Shown: positions 1-5,704 of the stretch, piece after piece | How the letters are laid out: each line of letters opens with the position of its first letter | How positions within the stretch are numbered: the first letter of the stretch is position 1 | Assembly: GCA_023544605.1 (NCBI GenBank) | Contig: JAMJFQ010000096.1 | Coordinates: 1 to 5,704, forward strand | DNA from: ANME-2 cluster archaeon | GTDB lineage: Archaea > Halobacteriota > Methanosarcinia > Methanosarcinales > Methanocomedenaceae | DNA: 5,704 bases | Direction of reading: 5' to 3' | Position numbers and translations under genes: made by a program | Notes under the pieces: generated by a model | The model's input: the letters and a program-made list of their open reading frames with translations, nothing else | Told to the model about the DNA's origin: nothing | The model's database searches: none

Positions 1-35
1 ATTGCCGTTAAATTGCCGTTAAATTGCCGTTAAAT
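1..35. repeat. 11-bp tandem repeat, three copies, over the fic stop codon
   Basis: ATTGCCGTTAA is repeated exactly three times (1-11, 12-22, 23-33), followed by two bases of a fourth unit. The array starts at the window edge and may continue to the left. On the coding strand the unit is TTAACGGCAAT; it encodes the tail of the Fic protein and its TAA stop at 8-10. Because 11 is not a multiple of 3 and each unit contains TTAA, three units place a stop in all six frames. Confidence 0.9.
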
Positions 36-1120
36 ACCCGATAACCCACCGATAAAATATAACTCCGTCCCCTTTTTGACGGGTCAGCAATCTCTAACCA
101 CCCCTCTGTGACCCAATCTTTCAGCAGGTTACGTGCCATCCGCTGAGAAAGTCCCAGAGTTCGGGCAACATCAGTAGCAGTTATTCGCTCCCTACTTGCA
201 AAAAGAGATAGCACTACCCGCTGCCGGGGGTCAAGCTTCCGTAAAGCTTCAGGCTCAATTTGCACTTCATCTCCAACCCTGCTCAGTGCCTCCTCTTTGG
301 CGAATGTGAAAACATCGGCTAATATCCTGGTAAAATATTCTACCCAGCCAGTGAGGTCTGCTTCGGCCCGGCCTTCGTAGTAATTATGATGGGGATGGAC
401 CGACAGAGCATGATAATATGCCCCAAGGTCCCGGGCGTGGTGTTCTTCCAGAGAAAAGAAGCCGTTTAGACTGTAACCACCCTGATGAAGTATGAAAGTG
501 GCCAGCAGTCGCGCCGTCCTCCCATTACCGTCATAGTATGGATGAATCGTGACAAACTGGTAATGGACCAGTGCTGAAATGAGCGGGACCGGTAGGCCGT
601 CCTTTTCAGCCTGGTACACCCATTTGATCAGTGCTGCCATAAGTTCTGGTACGTCCTTTGCTTCAGGTGGCAGGTACACTATTGCGCCTGTTGCAGAATC
701 ACGGATAACATTCTGCCCGTCCCTGTATGGACTCGGTCTTGCCCGCATGCCATGTTCCACAAGAGCATGCAGGCGTTTGACAAGGTCTTCAGTCAACGGC
801 TTTTTTTTTGCAGCCCATTCTTCTACACGCAACAATGCATTCCAGTAGTTTTGCACTTCGCTTACATCCCGTTCTCTTCCATGAAAACTGACGTGTCTAC
901 CCTCGATGACCTGCTCGGCCTCGTCCAGTGTGAGCCTGTTACCTTCAATGCGTGTGGAGTAATGAGTGGAACGGATGCGGGCACGGCGGCGCAGTTCTTC
1001 CTGGACTTGAAGTGGAAGTGGTGTATGTTCAACTACTGTTCGGGCCGACTCTATTTCCATCAAAGCGCTGGCTGTGGTGGGGGTGAGGGTGTATTTGAAA
1101 TAGTTATTTAATGGTGTCAT
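8..1120 (-). CDS. Fic family protein (class II-like, autoinhibited) with C-terminal winged helix
   Basis: A 370-residue Fic protein, a family that mostly transfers AMP from ATP to hydroxyl groups on target proteins. Residues 1-70 are the Fic N-terminal domain, with the inhibitory motif S55-xxx-E59-G60, whose glutamate blocks productive ATP binding in this class. The target-binding flap is near 147-160 (VYLPPEAKDVPELM). The full catalytic motif is H193-PYYDGNGRTA-R204, with His193 as general base and D197/N199/R201/R204 for metal and phosphate. Residues about 293-358 form a winged helix-turn-helix (ITATDVARTLGLSQRMARNLL), common in long Fic proteins and possibly used for autoregulation or DNA binding. 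The ATG overlaps the stop of the nuclease gene upstream (ATGA) with no well-spaced ribosome site, so translation probably depends on coupling. The last seven residues, NGNLTAI, and the stop are written by an 11-bp tandem repeat. A nine-A run interrupts codons 104-107. The target protein cannot be told from sequence. Confidence 0.94.
   Translation of the reverse strand: MTPLNNYFKYTLTPTTASALMEIESARTVVEHTPLPLQVQEELRRRARIRSTHYSTRIEGNRLTLDEAEQVIEGRHVSFHGRERDVSEVQNYWNALLRVEEWAAKKKPLTEDLVKRLHALVEHGMRARPSPYRDGQNVIRDSATGAIVYLPPEAKDVPELMAALIKWVYQAEKDGLPVPLISALVHYQFVTIHPYYDGNGRTARLLATFILHQGGYSLNGFFSLEEHHARDLGAYYHALSVHPHHNYYEGRAEADLTGWVEYFTRILADVFTFAKEEALSRVGDEVQIEPEALRKLDPRQRVVLSLFASRERITATDVARTLGLSQRMARNLLKDWVTEGWLEIADPSKRGRSYILSVGYRVFNGNLTAI
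801..809 (-). repeat. Nine-base A homopolymer inside fic
   Basis: On the coding strand nine consecutive A follow GC, encoding A104-K105-K106-K107 (GCA AAA AAA AAG). It lies upstream of the catalytic HPYYDGNGR segment, so slippage by one base would remove the active site. No other run this long was noticed in the window. Confidence 0.85.
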
Positions 1121-2163
1121 ACCTTCGAACCGTTCATTAGTTGGATAACTGAATTAGGCAATAAATATTTTAACAATTCTAAGCTACCTTTTACTTTTTC
1201 TGGATTAAGTGGATATTTGTCCCGAGGGTTAAGAAGATTCAAATATGCCGATGGCTCTTGATTGAACTCTCCATTATTATCTCGAAGATATGCTTTATAG
1301 CAATAACCATTTGAAACTACTACCACCGGACAATTTGGGAAGTATTCAGCATAATTCTTGACCTGTTCAGGCGCATAATCAAGTCCCTGGCTAAATCCTT
1401 TGCTTTCTAAAATAAGGGCACAATCTTCATTATTTGCTTTGTTTTTATTATCTCTCTGATATGGCTTAGAAAAACAAGCCACATCTATCCTTCTGCGATT
1501 CTGTGTTCCCAATTCAATCTTGATTTGTTGCTCTGGCCAGCCTATAGCCAACAATAAAGGCAAAATCAAAAACGTTCGTGTTTCATGTTCACGTATGTCT
1601 TCCCATTTACATTCACGTTGGTAATATCTTGCCAAGAGGCGTATTCTATTAAAAGTTGATGTTAAATCTTCAGCAGCACCCGGTCGTAGACCTTCTCGAA
1701 TAAGAAACTCCAGCATCTCAGCATCTGTAACTTCATGTGTTACTTCTGGCTCAGGTTCAATGTCTGTTTTTTCCGGTACATTTAATAATGTTTCCTCTAC
1801 AAGCGCTTTTATATAGTCTTTATGCACAGCCTGAATCGCACCCATTGTCAACCCTTTTACTTCAATCGGGATTTCAGGCTTATGCCATTCTACATAGCAA
1901 TAAGCAGATAAATCCCAGCCATCAAAATCCTTAAGCCAATCTTTATCTTTGTTACCGTTTACTTTTCCATCTCGTTCTACGATTTTCCCGACAGCTATTA
2001 TCTTAGATATACCACGCTTAAGGATAATCCTATCATTTGCCCTAACTTTGTCCATAATGGCATGTTTATCATCTCCAACAAAAGCTATACCATGCTTCAG
2101 GAACAACTCAGCATATTCTCTACCATAATATCCTGCTGATACCTGCCAATATGTTACACTCAT
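1117..2163 (-). CDS. PUA/EVE-like domain plus HsdR-N-type PD-(D/E)XK nuclease
   Basis: A 348-residue protein with two parts. Residues 1-125 begin YWQVSAGYYG and include a KVRANDRIILKRG...IIAVGKIV segment and a GLTMGAI segment. This resembles PUA-superfamily (EVE-like) N-termini of restriction proteins, which read modified bases or RNA; this half is a looser match. After an acidic E/P-rich linker (131-148), residues about 165-300 match the N-terminal nuclease domain of type I restriction subunit HsdR: E194 (HETRT), D227 (RRRIDVACF), E253-x-K255 (ILESKGF) and Q267-xxx-Y271, all catalytic positions present. The SF2 translocase that HsdR carries after this domain is absent, and no hsdM or hsdS lies in the window, so it is a stand-alone nuclease. 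ATG 2163 is supported by the domain starting at residue 4 and a weak GGGATG 6 nt upstream. The stop overlaps the fic start (ATGA). It is clearly AT-richer than hdrA, consistent with transfer. The DNA-cleavage role is inferred. Confidence 0.9.
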   Translation of the reverse strand: MSVTYWQVSAGYYGREYAELFLKHGIAFVGDDKHAIMDKVRANDRIILKRGISKIIAVGKIVERDGKVNGNKDKDWLKDFDGWDLSAYCYVEWHKPEIPIEVKGLTMGAIQAVHKDYIKALVEETLLNVPEKTDIEPEPEVTHEVTDAEMLEFLIREGLRPGAAEDLTSTFNRIRLLARYYQRECKWEDIREHETRTFLILPLLLAIGWPEQQIKIELGTQNRRRIDVACFSKPYQRDNKNKANNEDCALILESKGFSQGLDYAPEQVKNYAEYFPNCPVVVVSNGYCYKAYLRDNNGEFNQEPSAYLNLLNPRDKYPLNPEKVKGSLELLKYLLPNSVIQLMNGSKV

Positions 2164-2348
2164 TTCTTACATCCCTTAACCGTAATTAAAAAACCACCAT
2201 CATTTTCGTACACCCTGCAACACATTAAGAAATTTAAAAACAGTGTAGATAAAATGTCCAGTTTCGATAAGCCAATGAATCTTGCAGTGAACCATCTAAC
2301 ACAATGTTCACCAATCCGTTTGCCTATCCATTCATTGCTTACACTCAC
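2160..2348 (-). CDS. Doubtful 62-residue ORF between DUF1016 and HsdR-N genes
   Basis: I recognise no family. In favour: a GTG start overlaps the DUF1016 stop (GTGA), a strong GGAGGGG lies 5 nt upstream of it, and its TGA overlaps the ATG of the next gene (ATGA). That is the geometry of a coupled operon gene. Against: most of it is low-complexity AT-rich DNA, the first third falls in a nested inverted repeat, and the middle holds a TATA-like box. The GGAGGGG also encodes the last DUF1016 residues, so it may be fortuitous. The peptide has a basic, tryptophan-containing start (W7, W19) and a hydrophobic stretch at about 27-43 (LSKLDILSTLFLNFLMCC) that could pack against a membrane or a partner. 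The start NEWIGKRIGEHC faintly recalls the W...LGE opening of HsdS specificity subunits. This is too weak to call, but would fit a remnant of one. Confidence 0.3.
   Translation of the reverse strand: MSVSNEWIGKRIGEHCVRWFTARFIGLSKLDILSTLFLNFLMCCRVYENDGGFLITVKGCKK
2230..2241 (-). promoter_or_regulatory. Possible archaeal TATA box ahead of the HsdR-N gene
   Basis: On the minus strand the stretch reads GTTTTTAAATTT, close to the archaeal TATA consensus. A start site about 25 nt downstream would give a leader of roughly 45 nt before ATG 2163. A clear purine BRE is not visible upstream. If real, the nuclease and fic genes could be transcribed apart from hdrA and the 62-codon ORF would not be needed. 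AT-rich DNA gives such matches by chance. Confidence 0.3.
2268..2341. repeat. Nested imperfect inverted repeat just downstream of the DUF1016 gene
   Basis: Outer arms are 2268-2280 (TAAGCCAATGAAT) and 2330-2341 (ATTCATTGCTTA). They are complementary over 12 bp with one extra C in the left arm. Nested inside are GTGAAC (2287-2292) and GTTCAC (2306-2311), a 6-bp stem with a 13-nt loop. In RNA from the minus strand this would fold as a two-part stem beginning 3 nt after the DUF1016 stop. No U-run follows directly, so it is not a plain terminator. It may be an RNA processing or stabilising hairpin, a protein-binding site, or the remnant of a small mobile element. Confidence 0.6.
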
Positions 2349-3370
2349 TCCATCCCCTCCAACCTCTTTGCCACTTCATCGACCTCCCGCACAAGTTCAT
2401 CTTCAGTCGGCAGGTACAGTTTATACTTCGAGGCAAAAATCTGCGTATTGTCCTCTGGCAATGTATAACGGGCGATGGTTTCCTTCTTGTCGTGGCACAG
2501 GACAATACCTATGGTATGGTTTTCGTCTTCGGTCCTGATGTCCCTGTCATAACAATTAACATACATCTGCATCTGTCCAATATCCTGATGGGTCAACTTG
2601 CCGATTTTCAAATCAATCAACACAAAACAGCGCAGCAAGCGGTTATAGAAAACAAGGTCAATATAAAAATGCTCAGCGTCCAGAGTAATACGTTTTTGAC
2701 GGGCCACAAAAGTAAATCCCTTACCCAATTCCAGCAAAAAATCCTGTAAATTATCAATAAGGGCAGTCTCCACATCCTTTTCAGAATATGTCGCCTGCTC
2801 AGGCAGCCCAAGAAACTCAAGTACGTAAGGGTCTTTAATTACATCACGGGGAGAATCCAGTACCTGTCCATGCTCGGCTAGGGCCTTAATCTCTGCTTTA
2901 TTGCGGCTCAATGCCAAACGCTCAAAAAGCAAGGCGTTAATCTGCCTGTCCAGTTCCCTCACAGACCAGTTCTCAGATTCAACCTCCTTTACATAAAAGT
3001 CCCGTGCCTGTTCATTGTCAATGCGCATAAGCAGAGTATAATGAGACCAGCTTAATTTGCTAGACAATGTCTGGCAATTTTGGAAACCTAGGTAAAACTG
3101 TTTCATATTTTGTAAATTCTGGCGCGAAAAACCCCTGCCAAACTCAGCAGTCAATCGTTTAGAGAGTTGTGCTAATGTTTCTTCTCCATACTCAGCGCGG
3201 GCTTCACCGTGCTGTTCATCCTCAACAATCAAACGGCCAATCTCAAAATAAGCATGTACCATTGCCGTATTGACTGCACGGGAAACGCCACTTTGCGCCA
3301 CAAGCAGAACCCGCCGAATCTGACCATATAGAAGGGAAGCTGGATTGATTGTAATATCACTTCCAGTCAT
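2345..3370 (-). CDS. DUF1016/YhcG-type PD-(D/E)XK nuclease-family protein
   Basis: A 341-residue protein matching the DUF1016 (YhcG) family in length and layout. Residues 10-150 are the helical DUF1016 N-terminal domain, with the typical LYGQIRR start, an AVNTAM...YFEIGR segment, and LSWSHYTLLM near 106-115. Residues about 195-325 are the PD-(D/E)XK nuclease fold: E201, D238 (in YIDLVFY), D253-x-K255 (in LIDLKIG) and a Q266-xxx-Y270 motif, so the catalytic set looks intact. The family is predicted to cut nucleic acid and is common in defence islands and next to type I restriction genes; its physiological substrate is not known to me. I chose ATG 3370 because family similarity begins right after it and GGGAGTGA lies 5 nt upstream. 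The longer reading from 3451 would add 27 unrelated residues lying inside hdrA. The start overlaps the hdrA stop by 14 bp, so translation is probably coupled. Function inferred from family only. Confidence 0.92.
   Translation of the reverse strand: MTGSDITINPASLLYGQIRRVLLVAQSGVSRAVNTAMVHAYFEIGRLIVEDEQHGEARAEYGEETLAQLSKRLTAEFGRGFSRQNLQNMKQFYLGFQNCQTLSSKLSWSHYTLLMRIDNEQARDFYVKEVESENWSVRELDRQINALLFERLALSRNKAEIKALAEHGQVLDSPRDVIKDPYVLEFLGLPEQATYSEKDVETALIDNLQDFLLELGKGFTFVARQKRITLDAEHFYIDLVFYNRLLRCFVLIDLKIGKLTHQDIGQMQMYVNCYDRDIRTEDENHTIGIVLCHDKKETIARYTLPEDNTQIFASKYKLYLPTEDELVREVDEVAKRLEGME
2354..2360 (-). promoter_or_regulatory. Strong Shine-Dalgarno-like GGAGGGG before the 62-codon ORF
   Basis: GGAGGGG with a 5-nt spacer to GTG 2348 is among the best-looking ribosome sites in the window. 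It also encodes the end of DUF1016 (LEGM), so the match may be accidental. It is the main reason to keep the small ORF as a candidate. Confidence 0.4.
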
Positions 3371-5704
3371 CAAGTTCACTCCCGATAGCCCCCATCTCAA
3401 CCAGTTCATCCACAAAATCACTGATCTTCTGCGCAAACTTCCCGCCCTCACTGGCAGCCACCCACGCAGTCCTCACGCGCCCTGGCTCAATCCCCATATC
3501 AACCAGCATACTTTTCAGGATATCCATCCGCTGCTGAGCTTTAACATTCCCGGTCTGGTAGTGGCATTCCCCGGACCGACACCCTGCCACCAGCACACCG
3601 TCCGCGCCGCCTTTCAAAGCCTCCAGTACAAATGACGGGTTCACCCTGCCCGCACACATCACACGTATATTCCTCACATTGGTGGGATAGCCCGCACCCA
3701 GCGAACCTGCCAGGTCAGCAGCAGCATAACTGCACCAGTGGCACAAAAAAGCAACAATAAGCGGAGTCTCTTTAATATCCTGCGTCGCTGCCCGTACCTG
3801 TGCCAGTATCTGCCCATCAGTGAAATGCCTGGGCTGCAGGGCACCACTGGGACAGGCGGCCGCACAGGAACCGCACCCGCCGCAAGTTAACTCGTCCACC
3901 ACAGCCTTATCGTCCACCACCGTTATTCTGTTGTAGGGGCATACCTCTTCACAGAGCCGGCAGCCGGTACACAGCTCATCAATAACCTCAACCCCAAACA
4001 CATCTTTTGGGATACTACCGCTGCTCAGTAATCCCTGTGCCCTGGCCGCTGCTGCCATTCCCTGTGCAATGGACACCTGTATCTCCTTTGGCCCTGATGC
4101 ACAGCCAGCCACGAACACCCCTCTGGTATGAGTATCCACGGGGCGCATCTTGGGATGAGCCACCTGGATAAACCTGTCCGGCCGCCGGTTCAGGTTCAAC
4201 GTATTAATAATTTCACCAGCATGAGGGTTTGGCTCAAGGCCCACAGAGAGCACTACCAGATCCACAGTCTCGTCCACGATCTCTCCGGTCATGGTATCTT
4301 CATAGGTGATGACAGCTTCGCCGTCTACATCTTTCACCGATGCCACCTTGCCTCTGATGAATTCTACACCTTTTTCCTGGTTCCTGATATAATACTCCTC
4401 GTAATTCTCGCCGCCTGCCCTGATGTCGATATAATGTACACTGACCTTCGTTTCAGGATTCCTGTCCCTGATAAGCCCGGCATTCTTTATGGCAGCCATG
4501 CAGCACACCCTGGAACAATACGGGTTGCCCACAGTTTCATCCCTGCTGCCCACACATTGAATAAATGCTACCCTTTTTGCTGTATGTCCATCCAAAGGAC
4601 GGACCACCATACCGTTGGTGGGGCCCGAAGCATTCAGCATCTGCTCAAGTTCCATACTGGTGATGACGTTGCGGACAATGCCATACCCATATTCAGGCTT
4701 CCTTGACGCATCAAAGGGCCGGTGTCCGGTAGCCACGATAATGGCACCCACACCAAACTCAACATCTTCTTCCTTCTGGTCAAAATCCACTGCCTCTGGT
4801 TCGCATGCCTTCTCGCACAATTTACACCCCACACAGTGTTCAGGGTCGACCACGGCCACAAGGGGTACAGCCTGGGAGTGAGGCAGGTAGATTGCCTTGC
4901 GCAGGCTCAACCCACCATCAATTTCCCTGGGCACTTCAATAGGGCACACAGTGGCACATAGTCCGATACACCCCTTGCACTTTGATTCATCCACGTATCT
5001 GGGTTTGTGCCGCACAGTGGTGTGGAAATCCCCGATATGTCCTGTTATCTCTTTTATCTCAGAATAGGTATGTACGGTTATGTTGGGGTGGTTCATGGCC
5101 TCAGTAAGCCTGGGAGCCAGCACGCACATGGAACAGTCGTTGGTAGGGAACACCTCATTGAGCTGTGCCATCCAGCCGCCCAGCATGGGTTCACGCTCGA
5201 CCAGGTGCACTTTTATACCGCTATCAGCCATGTTGAGTGCTGTCTGGATACCTGTGACCCCGCCACCGATCACCAGTACGTCCCTGCTGGCCGGAACAGT
5301 CTCAACCGTAAGTGGGCTTAACAGCCTCGCCCTTGCCACACCCATTGCCACCAGGTCCTTGGCCTTCTGGGTGGCGTAATGATAAGAAGCCCTGTGTACC
5401 CAGCTGCATTGCTCGCGTATGTTCACTATCTCTACCATGTAGGGATTCAACCCGGCAGCTTTGGCCGCCCGCCTGAAAGTCACCTCATGTAATCTGGGAG
5501 AACAGGCAGTCACCACGATGCGGTCAAGATCAAGTTCCTCGATATCCTTCTTGATCTCATCCTGCCCCTGGTCCCCGCACGCATAGGTAATGTCCTTTGA
5601 CACGACAACGTCTGGCAGGGTACTGGCAAATTCACGTACTGATTCCACATTCAGGTGGCCCGCAATGTTGCTGCCGCAGTGGCAGGTATATACGCCTATT
5701 CGCA
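3357..5704 (-). CDS. hdrA: Heterodisulfide reductase subunit A fused to MvhD domain (HdrA2-type), 5' end cut by window
   Basis: Flavin- and iron-sulfur-containing core subunit of cytoplasmic heterodisulfide reductase. In the family it takes electrons through the MvhD [2Fe-2S] domain, bifurcates them at FAD, and passes them to HdrBC (CoM-S-S-CoB) and ferredoxin. Counting from the first complete codon (Arg, 5702-5700), 781 residues are visible. C7-H-C-G is the N-terminal HdrA motif. GGGVTG at 146-151 starts the FAD Rossmann fold. C190/C193, C383 and C396/C400/C401 are HdrA-type cysteines. Inserted ferredoxin motifs are C242/245/249/253 and C290/293/296/300. A second ferredoxin pair is C578/581/584/588 and C607/610/613/617. 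From about 646 the MvhD domain has C654/C657, C683 and C708/C713. The GTG at 5648 cannot be the start because CHCG lies upstream. The codon at the edge reads NTG and could be the true start. The stop overlaps the next gene by 14 bp. HdrB and HdrC are not in the window. Confidence 0.96.
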   Translation of the reverse strand, partial: RIGVYTCHCGSNIAGHLNVESVREFASTLPDVVVSKDITYACGDQGQDEIKKDIEELDLDRIVVTACSPRLHEVTFRRAAKAAGLNPYMVEIVNIREQCSWVHRASYHYATQKAKDLVAMGVARARLLSPLTVETVPASRDVLVIGGGVTGIQTALNMADSGIKVHLVEREPMLGGWMAQLNEVFPTNDCSMCVLAPRLTEAMNHPNITVHTYSEIKEITGHIGDFHTTVRHKPRYVDESKCKGCIGLCATVCPIEVPREIDGGLSLRKAIYLPHSQAVPLVAVVDPEHCVGCKLCEKACEPEAVDFDQKEEDVEFGVGAIIVATGHRPFDASRKPEYGYGIVRNVITSMELEQMLNASGPTNGMVVRPLDGHTAKRVAFIQCVGSRDETVGNPYCSRVCCMAAIKNAGLIRDRNPETKVSVHYIDIRAGGENYEEYYIRNQEKGVEFIRGKVASVKDVDGEAVITYEDTMTGEIVDETVDLVVLSVGLEPNPHAGEIINTLNLNRRPDRFIQVAHPKMRPVDTHTRGVFVAGCASGPKEIQVSIAQGMAAAARAQGLLSSGSIPKDVFGVEVIDELCTGCRLCEEVCPYNRITVVDDKAVVDELTCGGCGSCAAACPSGALQPRHFTDGQILAQVRAATQDIKETPLIVAFLCHWCSYAAADLAGSLGAGYPTNVRNIRVMCAGRVNPSFVLEALKGGADGVLVAGCRSGECHYQTGNVKAQQRMDILKSMLVDMGIEPGRVRTAWVAASEGGKFAQKISDFVDELVEMGAIGSELDDWK
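3376..3383 (-). promoter_or_regulatory. Ribosome binding site deciding the DUF1016 start
   Basis: GGGAGTGA on the minus strand, 5 nt before ATG 3370 and inside the last codons of hdrA. It supports the short start over the one at 3451. Confidence 0.6.

Noticed and set aside
1..35. CRISPR array or Borg-type element signature from the tandem repeat
   Set aside because: Units are directly abutting and only 11 bp, with no spacers, so not CRISPR. One three-copy array is far too little to argue for a Borg-like extrachromosomal element.
2230..2341. Intrinsic terminator after DUF1016
   Set aside because: The stem has no G+C-rich core and no immediate U-run on the minus-strand transcript; the T-rich stretch comes about 30 nt later and looks more like a TATA box.
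2160..2348. HsdS fragment and a complete type I restriction system
   Set aside because: The likeness is limited to about a dozen residues, and no hsdM or HsdR helicase domain is present in the window.
3370..3451. 27-residue N-terminal extension of the DUF1016 protein from 3451
   Set aside because: It would overlap hdrA by 95 bp, does not resemble the family N-terminus, and the ribosome site favours 3370.
4128..4706. 192-codon ORF on the plus strand
   Set aside because: It lies wholly antisense to hdrA, whose motifs are unmistakable there. The product is rich in His/Pro/Ile and matches no family. It is a shadow of GC-rich coding sequence.
5646..5648. GTG as start codon of hdrA
   Set aside because: The conserved CHCG motif and GVYTCHCG context are encoded in frame upstream, reaching the window edge.

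Overview
The window reads as archaeal, most likely a methanogen or methane/alkane-oxidising relative in or near the Methanosarcinales. The basis is a heterodisulfide reductase subunit A fused to an MvhD-type iron-sulfur domain, the arrangement of HdrA2 in Methanosarcina. HdrA-MvhD fusions also occur in Archaeoglobi and some sulfate-reducing bacteria, so the assignment is an inference. GGAGG-like ribosome binding sites and a TATA-like box fit an archaeon but do not prove it.

All supported genes lie on the minus strand, so the biological order runs from the right end to the left. At 3357-5704+ is hdrA-mvhD, with its first codons cut by the window edge. At 2345-3370 is a DUF1016/YhcG-type PD-(D/E)XK nuclease. 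At 2160-2348 is a doubtful 62-codon ORF in an AT-rich stretch that also carries a nested inverted repeat and a TATA-like box. At 1117-2163 is a protein with a PUA/EVE-like N-terminus and an HsdR-N-type PD-(D/E)XK nuclease domain. At 8-1120 is a class II-like Fic protein with a C-terminal winged helix. Its last codons are written by a three-copy 11-bp tandem repeat at the window edge.

The junctions are tight. hdrA and the DUF1016 gene overlap by 14 bp. DUF1016 and the small ORF overlap by 4 bp (GTGA). The small ORF and the HsdR-N gene overlap by 4 bp (ATGA), as do the HsdR-N gene and fic (ATGA). A conserved energy-metabolism gene is thus followed without a gap by a defence or toxin type cassette of two predicted nucleases and one predicted AMP-transferase. 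Base composition changes sharply along this chain: hdrA is GC-rich and the HsdR-N gene AT-rich, which suggests the cassette was acquired and inserted behind hdrA.

The most interesting candidate is the cassette itself. The HsdR-N protein has no helicase or methyltransferase partner in the window and carries a possible modified-base or RNA reader domain at its N-terminus. It is translationally coupled to a Fic enzyme that carries its own autoinhibitory motif. This could be a modification-dependent restriction or abortive-infection module, but no experiment or database search supports that here.
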